A stretch of 64,000 bases of DNA, taken from assembly GCA_021298315.1 (NCBI GenBank), contig JAJTFC010000015.1, positions 1 through 64,000 of the forward strand, read 5' to 3'. Positions 16,622 through 24,878 of this stretch are shown here, in pieces. Made by a program: the position numbers and the translations under genes. The stretch's first letter is position 1, and each line of letters begins with the position of its first letter. Source of the DNA: Planctomycetaceae bacterium. Its GTDB lineage: Bacteria; Planctomycetota; Planctomycetia; Pirellulales; Pirellulaceae. The notes beneath the pieces are model-generated. The model was not told where the DNA came from and searched no databases. It worked only from the letters and a program-made list of their open reading frames with translations.

Positions 16622-17581
16622 TTATCGATAAGTTTCGTGGCACTTGTTGCAAGATTGGTCAATTTTAGCCACAGCTCCTCGAGCAAGCTCTGCGTCTTTA
16701 TTCTTGACAGCTTTGAGCGTCTCTTTGGCAGCAGAGAGCATGGCCGTGGCAAACTGAACGTAACTTTCATCGTCCGCATCGGTCATTCCCTCTTGGACTA
16801 GGATCTGACCATAAGCTGCAATGAGTTCGGCGTACTTGGTTACTTCGTCCAGGTTATTGTTGAAGTTATCCTCGTTGCTGGTGTTGGGGGCAAGGTTTTC
16901 GCGAAGAGCCCATTCGAGGATTTGCATCGTAGGGCCTCGGTCGGCTGTATCGGCCCAAGTTGTCTCTTCGGCAGTCCCATTGAGCTTGGTTCCTTTGAGG
17001 AGATCTTGGAGATCCTGTTGCCTGAGCTTGGCTTCGTTGTATACAGGCTGCGTGCCGACTTTGCAGTTGGCTGCCATACGAGCGAAGGCCGTTCTGGCGT
17101 AGGGAGCGGAGTTCTTCCATCGGATCTCTTCTGGATACTGAGCGATGATCCCCATGAGTGAGCCCAGGAGGGTAAACTCTCGACGGGCTTCCCCATAGCC
17201 GCCGCTAGCAAACTTTGCCGGAGTGGTGATGATCCCATCGACCCGAGACTTGGACTCTTTGACAAGATCTTCGATTGTCGAGCCATTGATGAGTTGTTTC
17301 CAAATGTCGTTTCCCTTGGCGACTACTTCGGTCGCTCCCGCGTCGCCCGAGGATTCCATGGGAACTTCGGCAACTTGAGCCGGTCCACCGAGCGTCGCAG
17401 ATCCTTGAAGTTGGGATCGAGCGTCGGCAAAAAAGATCCCTGAGAACTCATTGGTTTGGAATTGGGGTGGTTTGGCTCGATCGGGTTTACGAATCGATTT
17501 TTGAGCCAAACTGTAACTACCAAAGCTGGCTGACAGAATCAGACCTGCTAGCAGCATTCTTTTTTTGAGGGATCTTTGCAT
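16622..17581 (-). CDS. Secreted cytochrome c-prime-like protein with C-terminal CxxCH
   Basis: A signal peptide (MLLAGLILSASFGSYSLAQ) is followed by about 300 mostly helical residues. A single heme c motif, CNKCHETYR, sits at the extreme C-terminus, as in cytochrome c-prime-like four-helix proteins (members carry CxxCH near the end of the last helix). Electron transfer or gas binding is possible; the sequence does not tell which. It is the second gene of the operon that ends with nagA, 7 bp after the membrane protein gene and 4 bp before the GYF_2 gene. Confidence 0.75.
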   Translation of the reverse strand: MQRSLKKRMLLAGLILSASFGSYSLAQKSIRKPDRAKPPQFQTNEFSGIFFADARSQLQGSATLGGPAQVAEVPMESSGDAGATEVVAKGNDIWKQLINGSTIEDLVKESKSRVDGIITTPAKFASGGYGEARREFTLLGSLMGIIAQYPEEIRWKNSAPYARTAFARMAANCKVGTQPVYNEAKLRQQDLQDLLKGTKLNGTAEETTWADTADRGPTMQILEWALRENLAPNTSNEDNFNNNLDEVTKYAELIAAYGQILVQEGMTDADDESYVQFATAMLSAAKETLKAVKNKDAELARGAVAKIDQSCNKCHETYR

Positions 17582-17588
17582 GGGAAAG

Positions 17589-18500
17589 TCAGCTGGGGTT
17601 AAGCTGGCCTGGGTTGGATCTCATGGTAGAAGGACTATCGGTCTTAGGATGCTCTCCGACAGAGCTCATCATAGCATTTTCCCTCTTGGTGATGGCAGAC
17701 GAAAAAGGCACAGGGGACAAAAAGCAAGCGACGAGTCCTCCACAGAGCAGGCCTGTGCATATCGCCCAGCCGACGGTTGAAAGCTGGCTGTAGAGCATCG
17801 GGGAACTATAGCGATAGCCGTAGTTGATGCCTAAGTGTTTAAAGGTTTTATCGGTCCGTATCGAAGAAGGGAGTTGGCCCATGCTCGAGTCGGATCCCGA
17901 GGCATACTTGTACTGCTGGTAGGCTGGGCCTGAGGTTTTCTTGCTTTCCGCGAAGTACTTCAGGTGCTCATCGACATCGGTACCCATGGAACCCATCAGC
18001 AGTGAAACGGCAAATCCGCTCCAAAACGCGCGGTAGCGTCCATGGGTAGAACCGATGAAGGCAAGAACCAAAGCCGATTGGATCGGGATAAGCCCTTCGA
18101 GAATTCGATAGGTTCGCAGGCTCCCTTGCGTCAAGTGCAAGACGACAAGCACAACGGTAAAGACCAGGAATGCACCCGTGGCCCAAAGGGATAAAGAGAG
18201 CATGAAGGATTTCACAAAGGTGATCCGATCCTCAAGGCTATCGATCACTTCATGGATTTGCTCGAGTCGTGTGACGACAAGAATGGCAAAGCAACATGCT
18301 AAGAGCAGAAAAGCTACGGAGTGCCAAATCACTTGCCCAGTTTTTGAAAATTCTAGATAGGACCAACGGTTAAGCAGTGATGAAGCGACAACGGTCACCA
18401 GCAAAATGGATGCGAACATCACGAGGATCGCAAACCACTTGGGCTTGTCGGCCGACTGATCGATTCGATCCAACGGATTGATAGAATGCTTTGGGCTCAT
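17589..18500 (-). CDS. Hypothetical integral membrane protein, five or so helices
   Basis: A protein of 303 residues with no family I recognise. Membrane segments are visible at WFAILVMFASILLVTVVASSLL, VIWHSVAFLLLACCFAILVV, SLWATGAFLVFTVVLVVLHL, ALVLAFIGSTHG plus FWSGFAVSLLMG, and VGWAICTGLLCGGLVACFLS. An extramembrane loop of about 60 residues (EHLKYFAESKKTSGPAYQQYKY onward) lies before the last helix. It is the first gene of the operon leading to the cytochrome, the GYF_2 protein and nagA, and is divergent from the PSD1 cytochrome gene. Confidence 0.72.
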   Translation of the reverse strand: MSPKHSINPLDRIDQSADKPKWFAILVMFASILLVTVVASSLLNRWSYLEFSKTGQVIWHSVAFLLLACCFAILVVTRLEQIHEVIDSLEDRITFVKSFMLSLSLWATGAFLVFTVVLVVLHLTQGSLRTYRILEGLIPIQSALVLAFIGSTHGRYRAFWSGFAVSLLMGSMGTDVDEHLKYFAESKKTSGPAYQQYKYASGSDSSMGQLPSSIRTDKTFKHLGINYGYRYSSPMLYSQLSTVGWAICTGLLCGGLVACFLSPVPFSSAITKRENAMMSSVGEHPKTDSPSTMRSNPGQLNPS

Positions 18501-18529
18501 CGGTATCTACCTTATGAAAAGGGTACAAG

Positions 18530-18558
18530 TTGGCGTAGCGTCCCGCATGAAGTATACT
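18530..18558 (+). promoter_or_regulatory. Sigma70-like promoter for PSD1 cytochrome gene
   Basis: TTGGCG (18530-18535) and TATACT (18553-18558) with a 17-bp spacer, about 75 bp before the GTG start at 18633. Confidence 0.5.
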
Positions 18559-18632
18559 GACGAGCCCGGGGGGACTGTTGAATTTGGTATATCTATCCCC
18601 CCTACCCTCCTTGGACATCTAGGAATTCAGCC

Positions 18633-21600
18633 GTGCATCGAGCCTTATGGACTGCGAGAATGGCCTTGGTCTTGGCGCTGGTTGCGGCGCAGTTACCGGC
18701 TGTTTTGCTGGCCGGCGAGCCGATCGGCTCGATCGACAACCGAGTCGTCTCGCTCCTGGCAGCCCGCTGCTTGGAATGCCACAGCACCAAGGATCCATCC
18801 GGCGGTTTAGACTTAACCTCCCAAACGGGATTGGAAAAAGGAGCCGACTCAGGTTCGGTTCTCAACGAGCCATGGGATTCAAGCACCCTTTGGCGGGTGA
18901 TTTCCGAAAAGGAAATGCCTCCCAAAGCAGCGCTTTCGGAAAAAGAAATCGAACTTCTGAGAACTTGGATTTCCCAAGGCGCGGCCCTGCCTTCTGAGCC
19001 CATCGACCGTCTTGGGATCAGCTCCGAGTATCGAGCGGGCTACGATTGGTGGTCGCTGAGCGAGCTTCGTCCGAACGATTTGCAGACATCAACAGACCGA
19101 GGATCGCCTAGAGCGAATTTTAGGATACGCAATTTCGTCGACGCTTATGTCTTGGACAAGCTTGACTCGCAAGGCTTAAAACCCAGCCCACAGGCATCCC
19201 CGCGATCCTTGATTCGGAGGCTTTACAATGATTTGACTGGACTGCCTCCGAGTTTCGCGAAGGTTCAAGCCTTCGAGCAAGATCCCAGCGAGGAAGCCTA
19301 CTTGGCGATCGTCGAAGAACTCCTAAACTCCCCAGCCTATGGAGAGCGTTGGGCGAGGCACTGGTTGGATGTTGTGCGTTATGGCGAGAGCGATGGGTTC
19401 GAGCGGAATTATCCGCGACTCCATAGCTGGCACTATCGCGACTGGGTGATTCAGGCGCTCAACAACGATGTGCCTTACGATCGTTTTGTGCAAATGCAGA
19501 TCGCAGGGGATCAGATCGAGCCGAACCAAGAAGGTTATTCGGCGGTGGGTTTTCTGGTCTCGGGTGTCCACAACACAGTTGTCGGATCGAGCGATCGGAT
19601 GAAACGCATTGCCCAGCAAGACGAGCTCGAAGAAAAAATCGGGACCATGTCCCAAGCCTTTCTAGGCCTGACGGCCCAGTGCGCTAGGTGCCACGAACAC
19701 AAATTCGATCCGATCAGTTCGGAATCCTACTATCGACTCGCCGCTGCGATCCAAGGTGTAGCCCATGGCGAGCGAGAGTTGGTCGATCCAGAGCAGGAAC
19801 GACAAGAAAGGAACTTGGAACTCCAGCGCGCTAAAATCCTTAAAGATCTCAGAGAGCTCGAACAGCGAGCTTTGCGCCTTGCGGTCAACCAGCAGACCGA
19901 TGAATCATCGGTTCCCCTCCCGGTGGCAGCTTGGAACTTTGAAACCCCATCAGAGTCAACCGAAGATTCAGCTGGCAATTCAACTGAGCGAACTTTCTAC
20001 GACAGCGTTCGAGGCCTTGTCGGGCGATGGAATGGGAGCCCCGAGGCGCTCCAAGCAAGTCGCTCTGGCAAGGGGTTGGTGCTCGATGGAAAATCGTATT
20101 TGGAAACCGAACCGATCGATTTTGCAATCGAAGAAAAGACCCTGGCGGCTTGGGTGAAGATCGACCTGCTGGATCAAGCCGGAGGAGGCGTGCTGAGCAT
20201 TCAGACCCTCGATGGTGGGGTCTTTGATGCGATCGTTTATGGCGAAAGAGAACCGCGCCAGTGGATGGCCGGGAGCAATGGTTTTGCTCGATCCAATTCT
20301 TTTGGGGGAACCCAGGAAACAAGCGATCGAGTTCATATCGCGATCCGCACCAAAGCCGACGGAACGATCGAAGCATTTCGAAACGGTTTGCCCTATGGAA
20401 AAGGCTATCGAACGGGTTTACAAAAATTCCAAGAAGGCAAATCGCAATTGCTCCTGGGACTGCGCCATGGCCCGGCCGGGGGAAATCGCTGGCTAAGCGG
20501 AGTGATCTATCAAGCAGTTTGTTTCGATACGGCTCTGAGCGACCAAGCGATTGCCAAGCTTGCTCAGACTCCACAGATGCAGTGGAATCTACAAGCTGCT
20601 TGGAAATCCCTTGGCGAGACGTTTATCGCCCAACGGCAAGAGTACCGAGATGAGATTCATCGGATCGATCGAGAGCTTCGAGATATCCGCACGACGCTTA
20701 AGCAAAAGGTCTACAGCGTCGTGTCGAGCCCTTCGGTTGGATCGACGAAAGTCTTGATTCGTGGGGATGTTTACAAAGAGGGAACCGAAGTTCGAGCAGG
20801 TGGGATCGATACCGTCGGAGGTCCACGCGGGGACTTTGGATTGCCCGCAGATGCCACCGATGGCCAGCGCCGATTGGCCTTGGCCAAGTGGATCACCCAA
20901 GCGAATCGTCCGTTGCTGGCCCGGGTGATCGTCAATCGACTTTGGCACTATCACTTTGGCATAGGCATTGTCGAAACACCGAATGATTTTGGATTCAATG
21001 GCGCAAGACCATCCCATCGCGAATTGCTCGATGCGCTAGCCAAGGAATTCCTCGATGGTGGAATGAGGCTCAAGTCGCTTCATCGTTTGATCGTTACATC
21101 GAGTGTTTATCGGCAGTCGACGCAACCGCGTGAGGATGGGATTTCTAAGGATGCATCGAATCGACTTTTGTGGCGTTATCCAGTCCGCCGACTCGACGGC
21201 GAATCGGCAAGAGACTCGATGCTCGATATTGCAGGATTGCTCGACAGGAAAACAGGAGGTCCTGGGTATGTCGATGTCGATTACAAGGATACCAACGGAA
21301 CGACTTATTATGTCCCTAAGTCCCAGGAACCTCCGGAGTGTTTTCGCAGAACCGTCTACCGCTTTAATCCTCGATGCGAACGGGTTTCGATGCTCGATGT
21401 TCTGGATTGTCCCGACCCATCGGCAACGGCCCCAAAACGGGCGATGACCACCACGCCGCTTCAGGCACTGAGCCTGCTCAATAGCTCGTTCGTCTTTCAA
21501 ATGTCCGACGCCTTGGTCGATCGATGGAGCAAAGAAGGTTCGAGCCAAGCAGCGATCCGGGGGTTGTTTCAAAGCGTTCTGCTTAGGGATCCGACTCCTG

Positions 21601-21698
21601 AGGAGTTGCTGCAGGCTCAAGTTTTAGTCGGCGAGCATGGACTCAGGGCACTTGCCCGCGCTTTATGGAACTCCAACGAATTCTTAGTGCTGGACTAA
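18633..21698 (+). CDS. PSD1-type cytochrome with DUF1549, LamG-like and DUF1553 domains
   Basis: A planctomycete secreted protein of 1021 residues. A signal peptide (MALVLALVAAQLPAVLLAG) precedes a planctomycete cytochrome c domain (CLECHSTKDPSGGLDL, then KEMPPKAALS). DUF1549 follows (YNDLTGLPPS, ERWARHWLDVVRYGES, then a second CxxCH as CARCHEHKFDPI). A concanavalin/LamG-like insert occupies about residues 430-640 (AWNFETPSES, LAAWVKIDLLD), and DUF1553 forms the C-terminus (LARVIVNRLWHYHFGIGIVETPNDFG, LWRYPVRRLDGE). The GTG start has AGGAA 7 bp upstream. It precedes a DUF1501 gene by 2 bp, the standard pair in planctomycetes. The pair is usually guessed to act on polysaccharides or in electron transfer; the activity is unproven. 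Confidence 0.88.
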   Translation: MHRALWTARMALVLALVAAQLPAVLLAGEPIGSIDNRVVSLLAARCLECHSTKDPSGGLDLTSQTGLEKGADSGSVLNEPWDSSTLWRVISEKEMPPKAALSEKEIELLRTWISQGAALPSEPIDRLGISSEYRAGYDWWSLSELRPNDLQTSTDRGSPRANFRIRNFVDAYVLDKLDSQGLKPSPQASPRSLIRRLYNDLTGLPPSFAKVQAFEQDPSEEAYLAIVEELLNSPAYGERWARHWLDVVRYGESDGFERNYPRLHSWHYRDWVIQALNNDVPYDRFVQMQIAGDQIEPNQEGYSAVGFLVSGVHNTVVGSSDRMKRIAQQDELEEKIGTMSQAFLGLTAQCARCHEHKFDPISSESYYRLAAAIQGVAHGERELVDPEQERQERNLELQRAKILKDLRELEQRALRLAVNQQTDESSVPLPVAAWNFETPSESTEDSAGNSTERTFYDSVRGLVGRWNGSPEALQASRSGKGLVLDGKSYLETEPIDFAIEEKTLAAWVKIDLLDQAGGGVLSIQTLDGGVFDAIVYGEREPRQWMAGSNGFARSNSFGGTQETSDRVHIAIRTKADGTIEAFRNGLPYGKGYRTGLQKFQEGKSQLLLGLRHGPAGGNRWLSGVIYQAVCFDTALSDQAIAKLAQTPQMQWNLQAAWKSLGETFIAQRQEYRDEIHRIDRELRDIRTTLKQKVYSVVSSPSVGSTKVLIRGDVYKEGTEVRAGGIDTVGGPRGDFGLPADATDGQRRLALAKWITQANRPLLARVIVNRLWHYHFGIGIVETPNDFGFNGARPSHRELLDALAKEFLDGGMRLKSLHRLIVTSSVYRQSTQPREDGISKDASNRLLWRYPVRRLDGESARDSMLDIAGLLDRKTGGPGYVDVDYKDTNGTTYYVPKSQEPPECFRRTVYRFNPRCERVSMLDVLDCPDPSATAPKRAMTTTPLQALSLLNSSFVFQMSDALVDRWSKEGSSQAAIRGLFQSVLLRDPTPEELLQAQVLVGEHGLRALARALWNSNEFLVLD

Positions 21699-21700
21699 GC

Positions 21701-23137
21701 ATGATCAACCCACCGAAGATTTCGACTCGCAGAGATTGGCTTGATTGGTCCGGACGGGGCCTTGGAGCGACAGCCTTGCTGTCGCTGCTATCTCAAGATG
21801 GACTACTTGGGCAAGTCGCACGCGGCAAAGAATTCAGTCGCCCAAAGCCCAAGGCAAAACGGGCCATCCAGATCTGCCTCGTTGGGGGTTTAAGCCACCT
21901 GGATTCCTTCGACTACAAACCCGAGCTTGAAAAACTCCACGGCAAAACGCTTCAGACGCAGGAGAAGCCCGATATCTTTTTCGGCCAAATGGGATTGCTG
22001 CGCAAGAGCGATTGGGAATTTCGTCCCCGTGGCCAAAGTGGGCTCGAACTATCCGAATTGTTTCCAGGTATCGCAGCCCAAGCCGATCGCTTGACGGTGA
22101 TTCGTTCGATGGTAACCGAGTCGGCCAATCACACTCCGGCTTTGTTCTTCGAGAACAGTGGGTTTGAGTTCAACGGGTTTCCATCGATGGGCAGTTGGCT
22201 TTCGTATGGGCTCGGTTCGATCGCCGAAGATCTACCGGCGTATGTCGTGTTGCCCGATGGTCGTGGAGGCCCCAACGGAGGAGCCTCTAATTGGACCCAT
22301 GGTTTTCTGCCAGGAGAGCATCAAGGAGTTGTATTTCAAGCCAACGGACAACCCGTGAGGGATTTGCAACCTGCTCGAGAGCTCAGTCGGCAAGAGGATC
22401 GTGCCACATGGGCGATGGTGGATTTTCTCAATAGAAAACACCAAGCCGAACATGGTGCGGAGGATTTGTTGTCATCGAGGATCCAGAGCTACGCTTTGGC
22501 GGCAAAGATGCAGATGTCGGTTCCGCAAGTAGCAGACTTGGATCAAGAAACTCAGGCAACTCAAACTCTCTATGGCTTGGATCGTGCCGAGACATCCGAC
22601 ATGGGGCGACGTTGTTTGCTGGGTCGAAGACTCTTAGAGCGCGGTGTTCGATTCGTTCAACTCTATTCGGGAGGACCCATTGCAGGGACGCCGCGAACCA
22701 GTTGGGATGCCCATGAGAATGTGCTTGAGAACCATGCGGCCGAAGCTCGGCGGATCGATCAGCCGATCGCCGCTTTGCTTGAAGACTTAAAAGCCCGAGG
22801 GATGCTCGACGATACATTGGTGCTTTTTACGACCGAATTTGGTCGAACTCCTTTTTCGCAATCCGCAGCCGACGTAGCGGGCCCTGGCAGGGATCACAAT
22901 CGCTATGCGTTTAGTTGCTGGATGGCAGGAGCGGGCCTCAAGCCAGGATTCGCATATGGACGATCCGACGAGATCGGTTGGAAGACCGTTGAGAATCCAG
23001 TTACATGGCACGATTTCCACGCCACGGTTTTGAATCTATTTGGAATCGACCACACGGAATTGACCTACTATCACAATGGGATCCATCGACGATTGACCAA
23101 CGTCCATGGAGAGATTGTCCATGGGGTTCTCAGCTAG
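21701..23137 (+). CDS. DUF1501 family protein (sulfatase-like fold), secreted by Tat-like signal
   Basis: A protein of 478 residues starting at ATG 21701. The frame is open to 21665, but that start would lie inside the previous gene. The N-terminus has a twin-arginine-like motif, STRRDWLDWSGRGLGATALLSLL. DUF1501 hallmarks follow: QICLVGGLSHLDSFDYKPELEKLHGK, FRPRGQSGLELSELFPGIA, LTVIRSMVTES, RRLLERGVRFVQLYSGG, DTLVLFTTEFGRTPFSQ and GRDHNRYAFSCWMAG. The fold is related to alkaline phosphatase/sulfatase enzymes. It directly follows the PSD1 gene and surely belongs to the same transcript. Substrate unknown. Confidence 0.88.
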   Translation: MINPPKISTRRDWLDWSGRGLGATALLSLLSQDGLLGQVARGKEFSRPKPKAKRAIQICLVGGLSHLDSFDYKPELEKLHGKTLQTQEKPDIFFGQMGLLRKSDWEFRPRGQSGLELSELFPGIAAQADRLTVIRSMVTESANHTPALFFENSGFEFNGFPSMGSWLSYGLGSIAEDLPAYVVLPDGRGGPNGGASNWTHGFLPGEHQGVVFQANGQPVRDLQPARELSRQEDRATWAMVDFLNRKHQAEHGAEDLLSSRIQSYALAAKMQMSVPQVADLDQETQATQTLYGLDRAETSDMGRRCLLGRRLLERGVRFVQLYSGGPIAGTPRTSWDAHENVLENHAAEARRIDQPIAALLEDLKARGMLDDTLVLFTTEFGRTPFSQSAADVAGPGRDHNRYAFSCWMAGAGLKPGFAYGRSDEIGWKTVENPVTWHDFHATVLNLFGIDHTELTYYHNGIHRRLTNVHGEIVHGVLS

Positions 23138-23140
23138 GGC

Positions 23141-23647
23141 CTATTGCCCTATTAAACCGGCTTGAGTTAGGGCTTGGTCAAGTCGGTTGCGGAGAAGATC
23201 CATTTGGTCATGGCACAGCGATTGACCGACCTGGCTAGCTAGAAACAGCGCCGCATAGAGGATCATCGAGGGAACTGCCACGACCCAACCCCAGGGGAAA
23301 TGACCGACCATCCACTGGGATCCCCCAAAGAGGATCGCGAAAAAAATGCAGCAAAAAAGGGCTAGGTAAAAGATCCAAATCAACGTCCAAAGGTTCGGGC
23401 GTGGAGCAAAACGTCCGATGAGCTTGCATGCTGTCGGATCATCGGCATCTACAAAGTAAACCGATAAGTGGGGTGACCAGAGTCGATGCAAATGGTCTTC
23501 GAGGTGAAACTCCGAATATTCGCCATGAACCATATAAAGCGATTCGGGTTTTTTGGTTTTCATCACGGCTTCGAAAACCGAAATCGCCTGAGACTTTGGG
23601 CACCCTATGGGTATTTGGAATGTAGGGCGAATCGATAGCCCAAACAT
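23141..23647 (-). CDS. Hypothetical protein with two membrane helices
   Basis: I place the start at ATG 23647, 7 nt after the stop of the Lon-domain gene; the longer frame (23710) overlaps that gene. The soluble first part (SVYFVDADDPTACKLIGRFAPRPN) is followed by two hydrophobic helices (LWTLIWIFYLALFCCIFFAILFGG and WGWVVAVPSMILYAALFLASQ) and a basic/acidic tail (MDLLRNRLDQALTQAG). There is no recognised family. Its position suggests co-expression with the Lon-domain protein. It converges with the DUF1501 gene, with 3 bp between stops. Confidence 0.65.
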   Translation of the reverse strand: MFGLSIRPTFQIPIGCPKSQAISVFEAVMKTKKPESLYMVHGEYSEFHLEDHLHRLWSPHLSVYFVDADDPTACKLIGRFAPRPNLWTLIWIFYLALFCCIFFAILFGGSQWMVGHFPWGWVVAVPSMILYAALFLASQVGQSLCHDQMDLLRNRLDQALTQAGLIGQ

Positions 23648-23654
23648 AGGAGCG

Positions 23655-24377
23655 CTAGTTGACACTAAACGGAGGAGGGTTGCCGTCGAACGATCGGATC
23701 GGCTTTTCATTGGCTAGAGTATTGGATTTGCTTGTGTTTGCCCAGTGTACCAATTGCTCTGCGAGAATCTGATAACGCACCTGAACCCGATGCTCACCCA
23801 AGAGCACTTGTTTGATCGCCTGGGGAAAGTTGATGGCATAAGCGATCACGTCGGTCAGGGAACCTAAAGGAATGTGCTGGCTGAGCAAATCGCTAAAGGC
23901 ATCTGACTGAGCAAGGTCTTCTGGAAGAGCTGGCCGGAAGAGTTTCAGGAGCTCTAGCCGTGCGGCTTCCTGCGCCACTGGGTCTTCCATCGGAATGTCC
24001 TCGATGATTTCCACGCGCGCTTTGCGGAACTGAACGTCCTCGGTCAATTCCTCGATGATCCGGGCCCTCTGGATTCCGGCCAGGAGAATGTTGTGGCGGC
24101 CATCCCCGACGGGAGTATGCGAAACGACTCGACCGATACATACGAACTTCGATAGCTTGGGAACCAGCTCGTAATGGGACTCCCAGCCGGGTTCTAAAAC
24201 GGCCATGGTGATCAAATGATCCGACTCCAAGGCTTCGCTTAGCATCTCGCAATAGCGGGGTTCGAAGATGTGCAGAGCCTGAATCACATGCGGGAACATC
24301 ACCAGATTCGGGAGCGGAAAAAGGCGGACTATTCCGTCAAAGTCGGTTGGAAGCCCTAATTTTTCCCAGTTTCCCAT
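23655..24377 (-). CDS. LON substrate-binding domain protein (stand-alone)
   Basis: A protein of 240 residues that resembles only the N-terminal substrate-binding domain of Lon protease: RLFPLPNLVMFPHVIQALHIFEPRYCEML, then LITMAVLEPGWE and CIGRVVSHTPVGDGRHNILLAGIQRARIIEE. The AAA+ and protease parts are absent, as in many stand-alone LON-domain proteins in bacteria. The role is unknown; substrate recognition or an adaptor function is possible. It is the first gene of a two-gene unit with the small membrane protein downstream. Confidence 0.87.
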   Translation of the reverse strand: MGNWEKLGLPTDFDGIVRLFPLPNLVMFPHVIQALHIFEPRYCEMLSEALESDHLITMAVLEPGWESHYELVPKLSKFVCIGRVVSHTPVGDGRHNILLAGIQRARIIEELTEDVQFRKARVEIIEDIPMEDPVAQEAARLELLKLFRPALPEDLAQSDAFSDLLSQHIPLGSLTDVIAYAINFPQAIKQVLLGEHRVQVRYQILAEQLVHWANTSKSNTLANEKPIRSFDGNPPPFSVN

Positions 24378-24878
24378 GTGGCTTGCTCGAGCAAACTCGA
24401 TGCTTTCTCAAGAAATTCGCGTTAGTTTTCCGAATGCTGCGCGGAGTATTGTAGGGGCTCGTCCAGTTGTGTCCCGAACGATCAAACCAAAGCTAAAGAT
24501 TAATGGCGTAAAAAACGCCAGTATAAGTTTTTATAACAACGAAAGGTCATGAAGAGGTTTGTTTGGGCGCGGGTGTATCGCGCAAGCTACGCGCCGGGTG
24601 CAGGAGTGACGACAGTTAAAAATATTGCCGTTTTGCTTGGAAGAATCGAAAAAGTTGAGGGTACAAGTTGCGCGTTTGTACACTATAATGGGGGGATCCC
24701 TCCCAGGTTGCGGACCGAATGCTTACAAAACGGCTAGCTTGATTCGCAACAAGCTTGCTGTTGATCACACGAGCACCCGCAAGCTAAATCCCACCCAGAT
24801 GCGATCAGAACAACGTTCGTGATCCTGAAATTATTGACTGAACAATCAACCTGTTTCCAAACGCGTGTAGGAGTTCGA
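24378..24878. other. 501-bp intergenic region between divergent genes
   Basis: It holds the upstream regions of the LON-domain gene (-) and the DUF1501 operon (+). Visible items are a small hairpin GGCGTAAAAAACGCC near 24503-24517 and the GTACAA/TTGTAC inverted repeat with a TATAAT box at 24661-24689. The short frames at 24549-24822 overlap each other and show no family features, so I do not call them genes. No tRNA-like cloverleaf was seen. Confidence 0.6.
24661..24689 (+). promoter_or_regulatory. Inverted repeat overlapping a TATAAT -10 box (candidate operator)
   Basis: GTACAA (24661-24666), 9-nt spacer, TTGTAC (24676-24681), then a perfect TATAAT at 24684-24689. No good -35 match lies 17 bp upstream, so the promoter may rely on an activator or the repeat may be a repressor site. 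It is 190 bp upstream of the DUF1501 start. Confidence 0.4.

Noticed and set aside
24549-24822. Two short overlapping frames in the 501-bp gap
   Set aside because: They overlap in different frames, show no conserved motif, and span the candidate operator.
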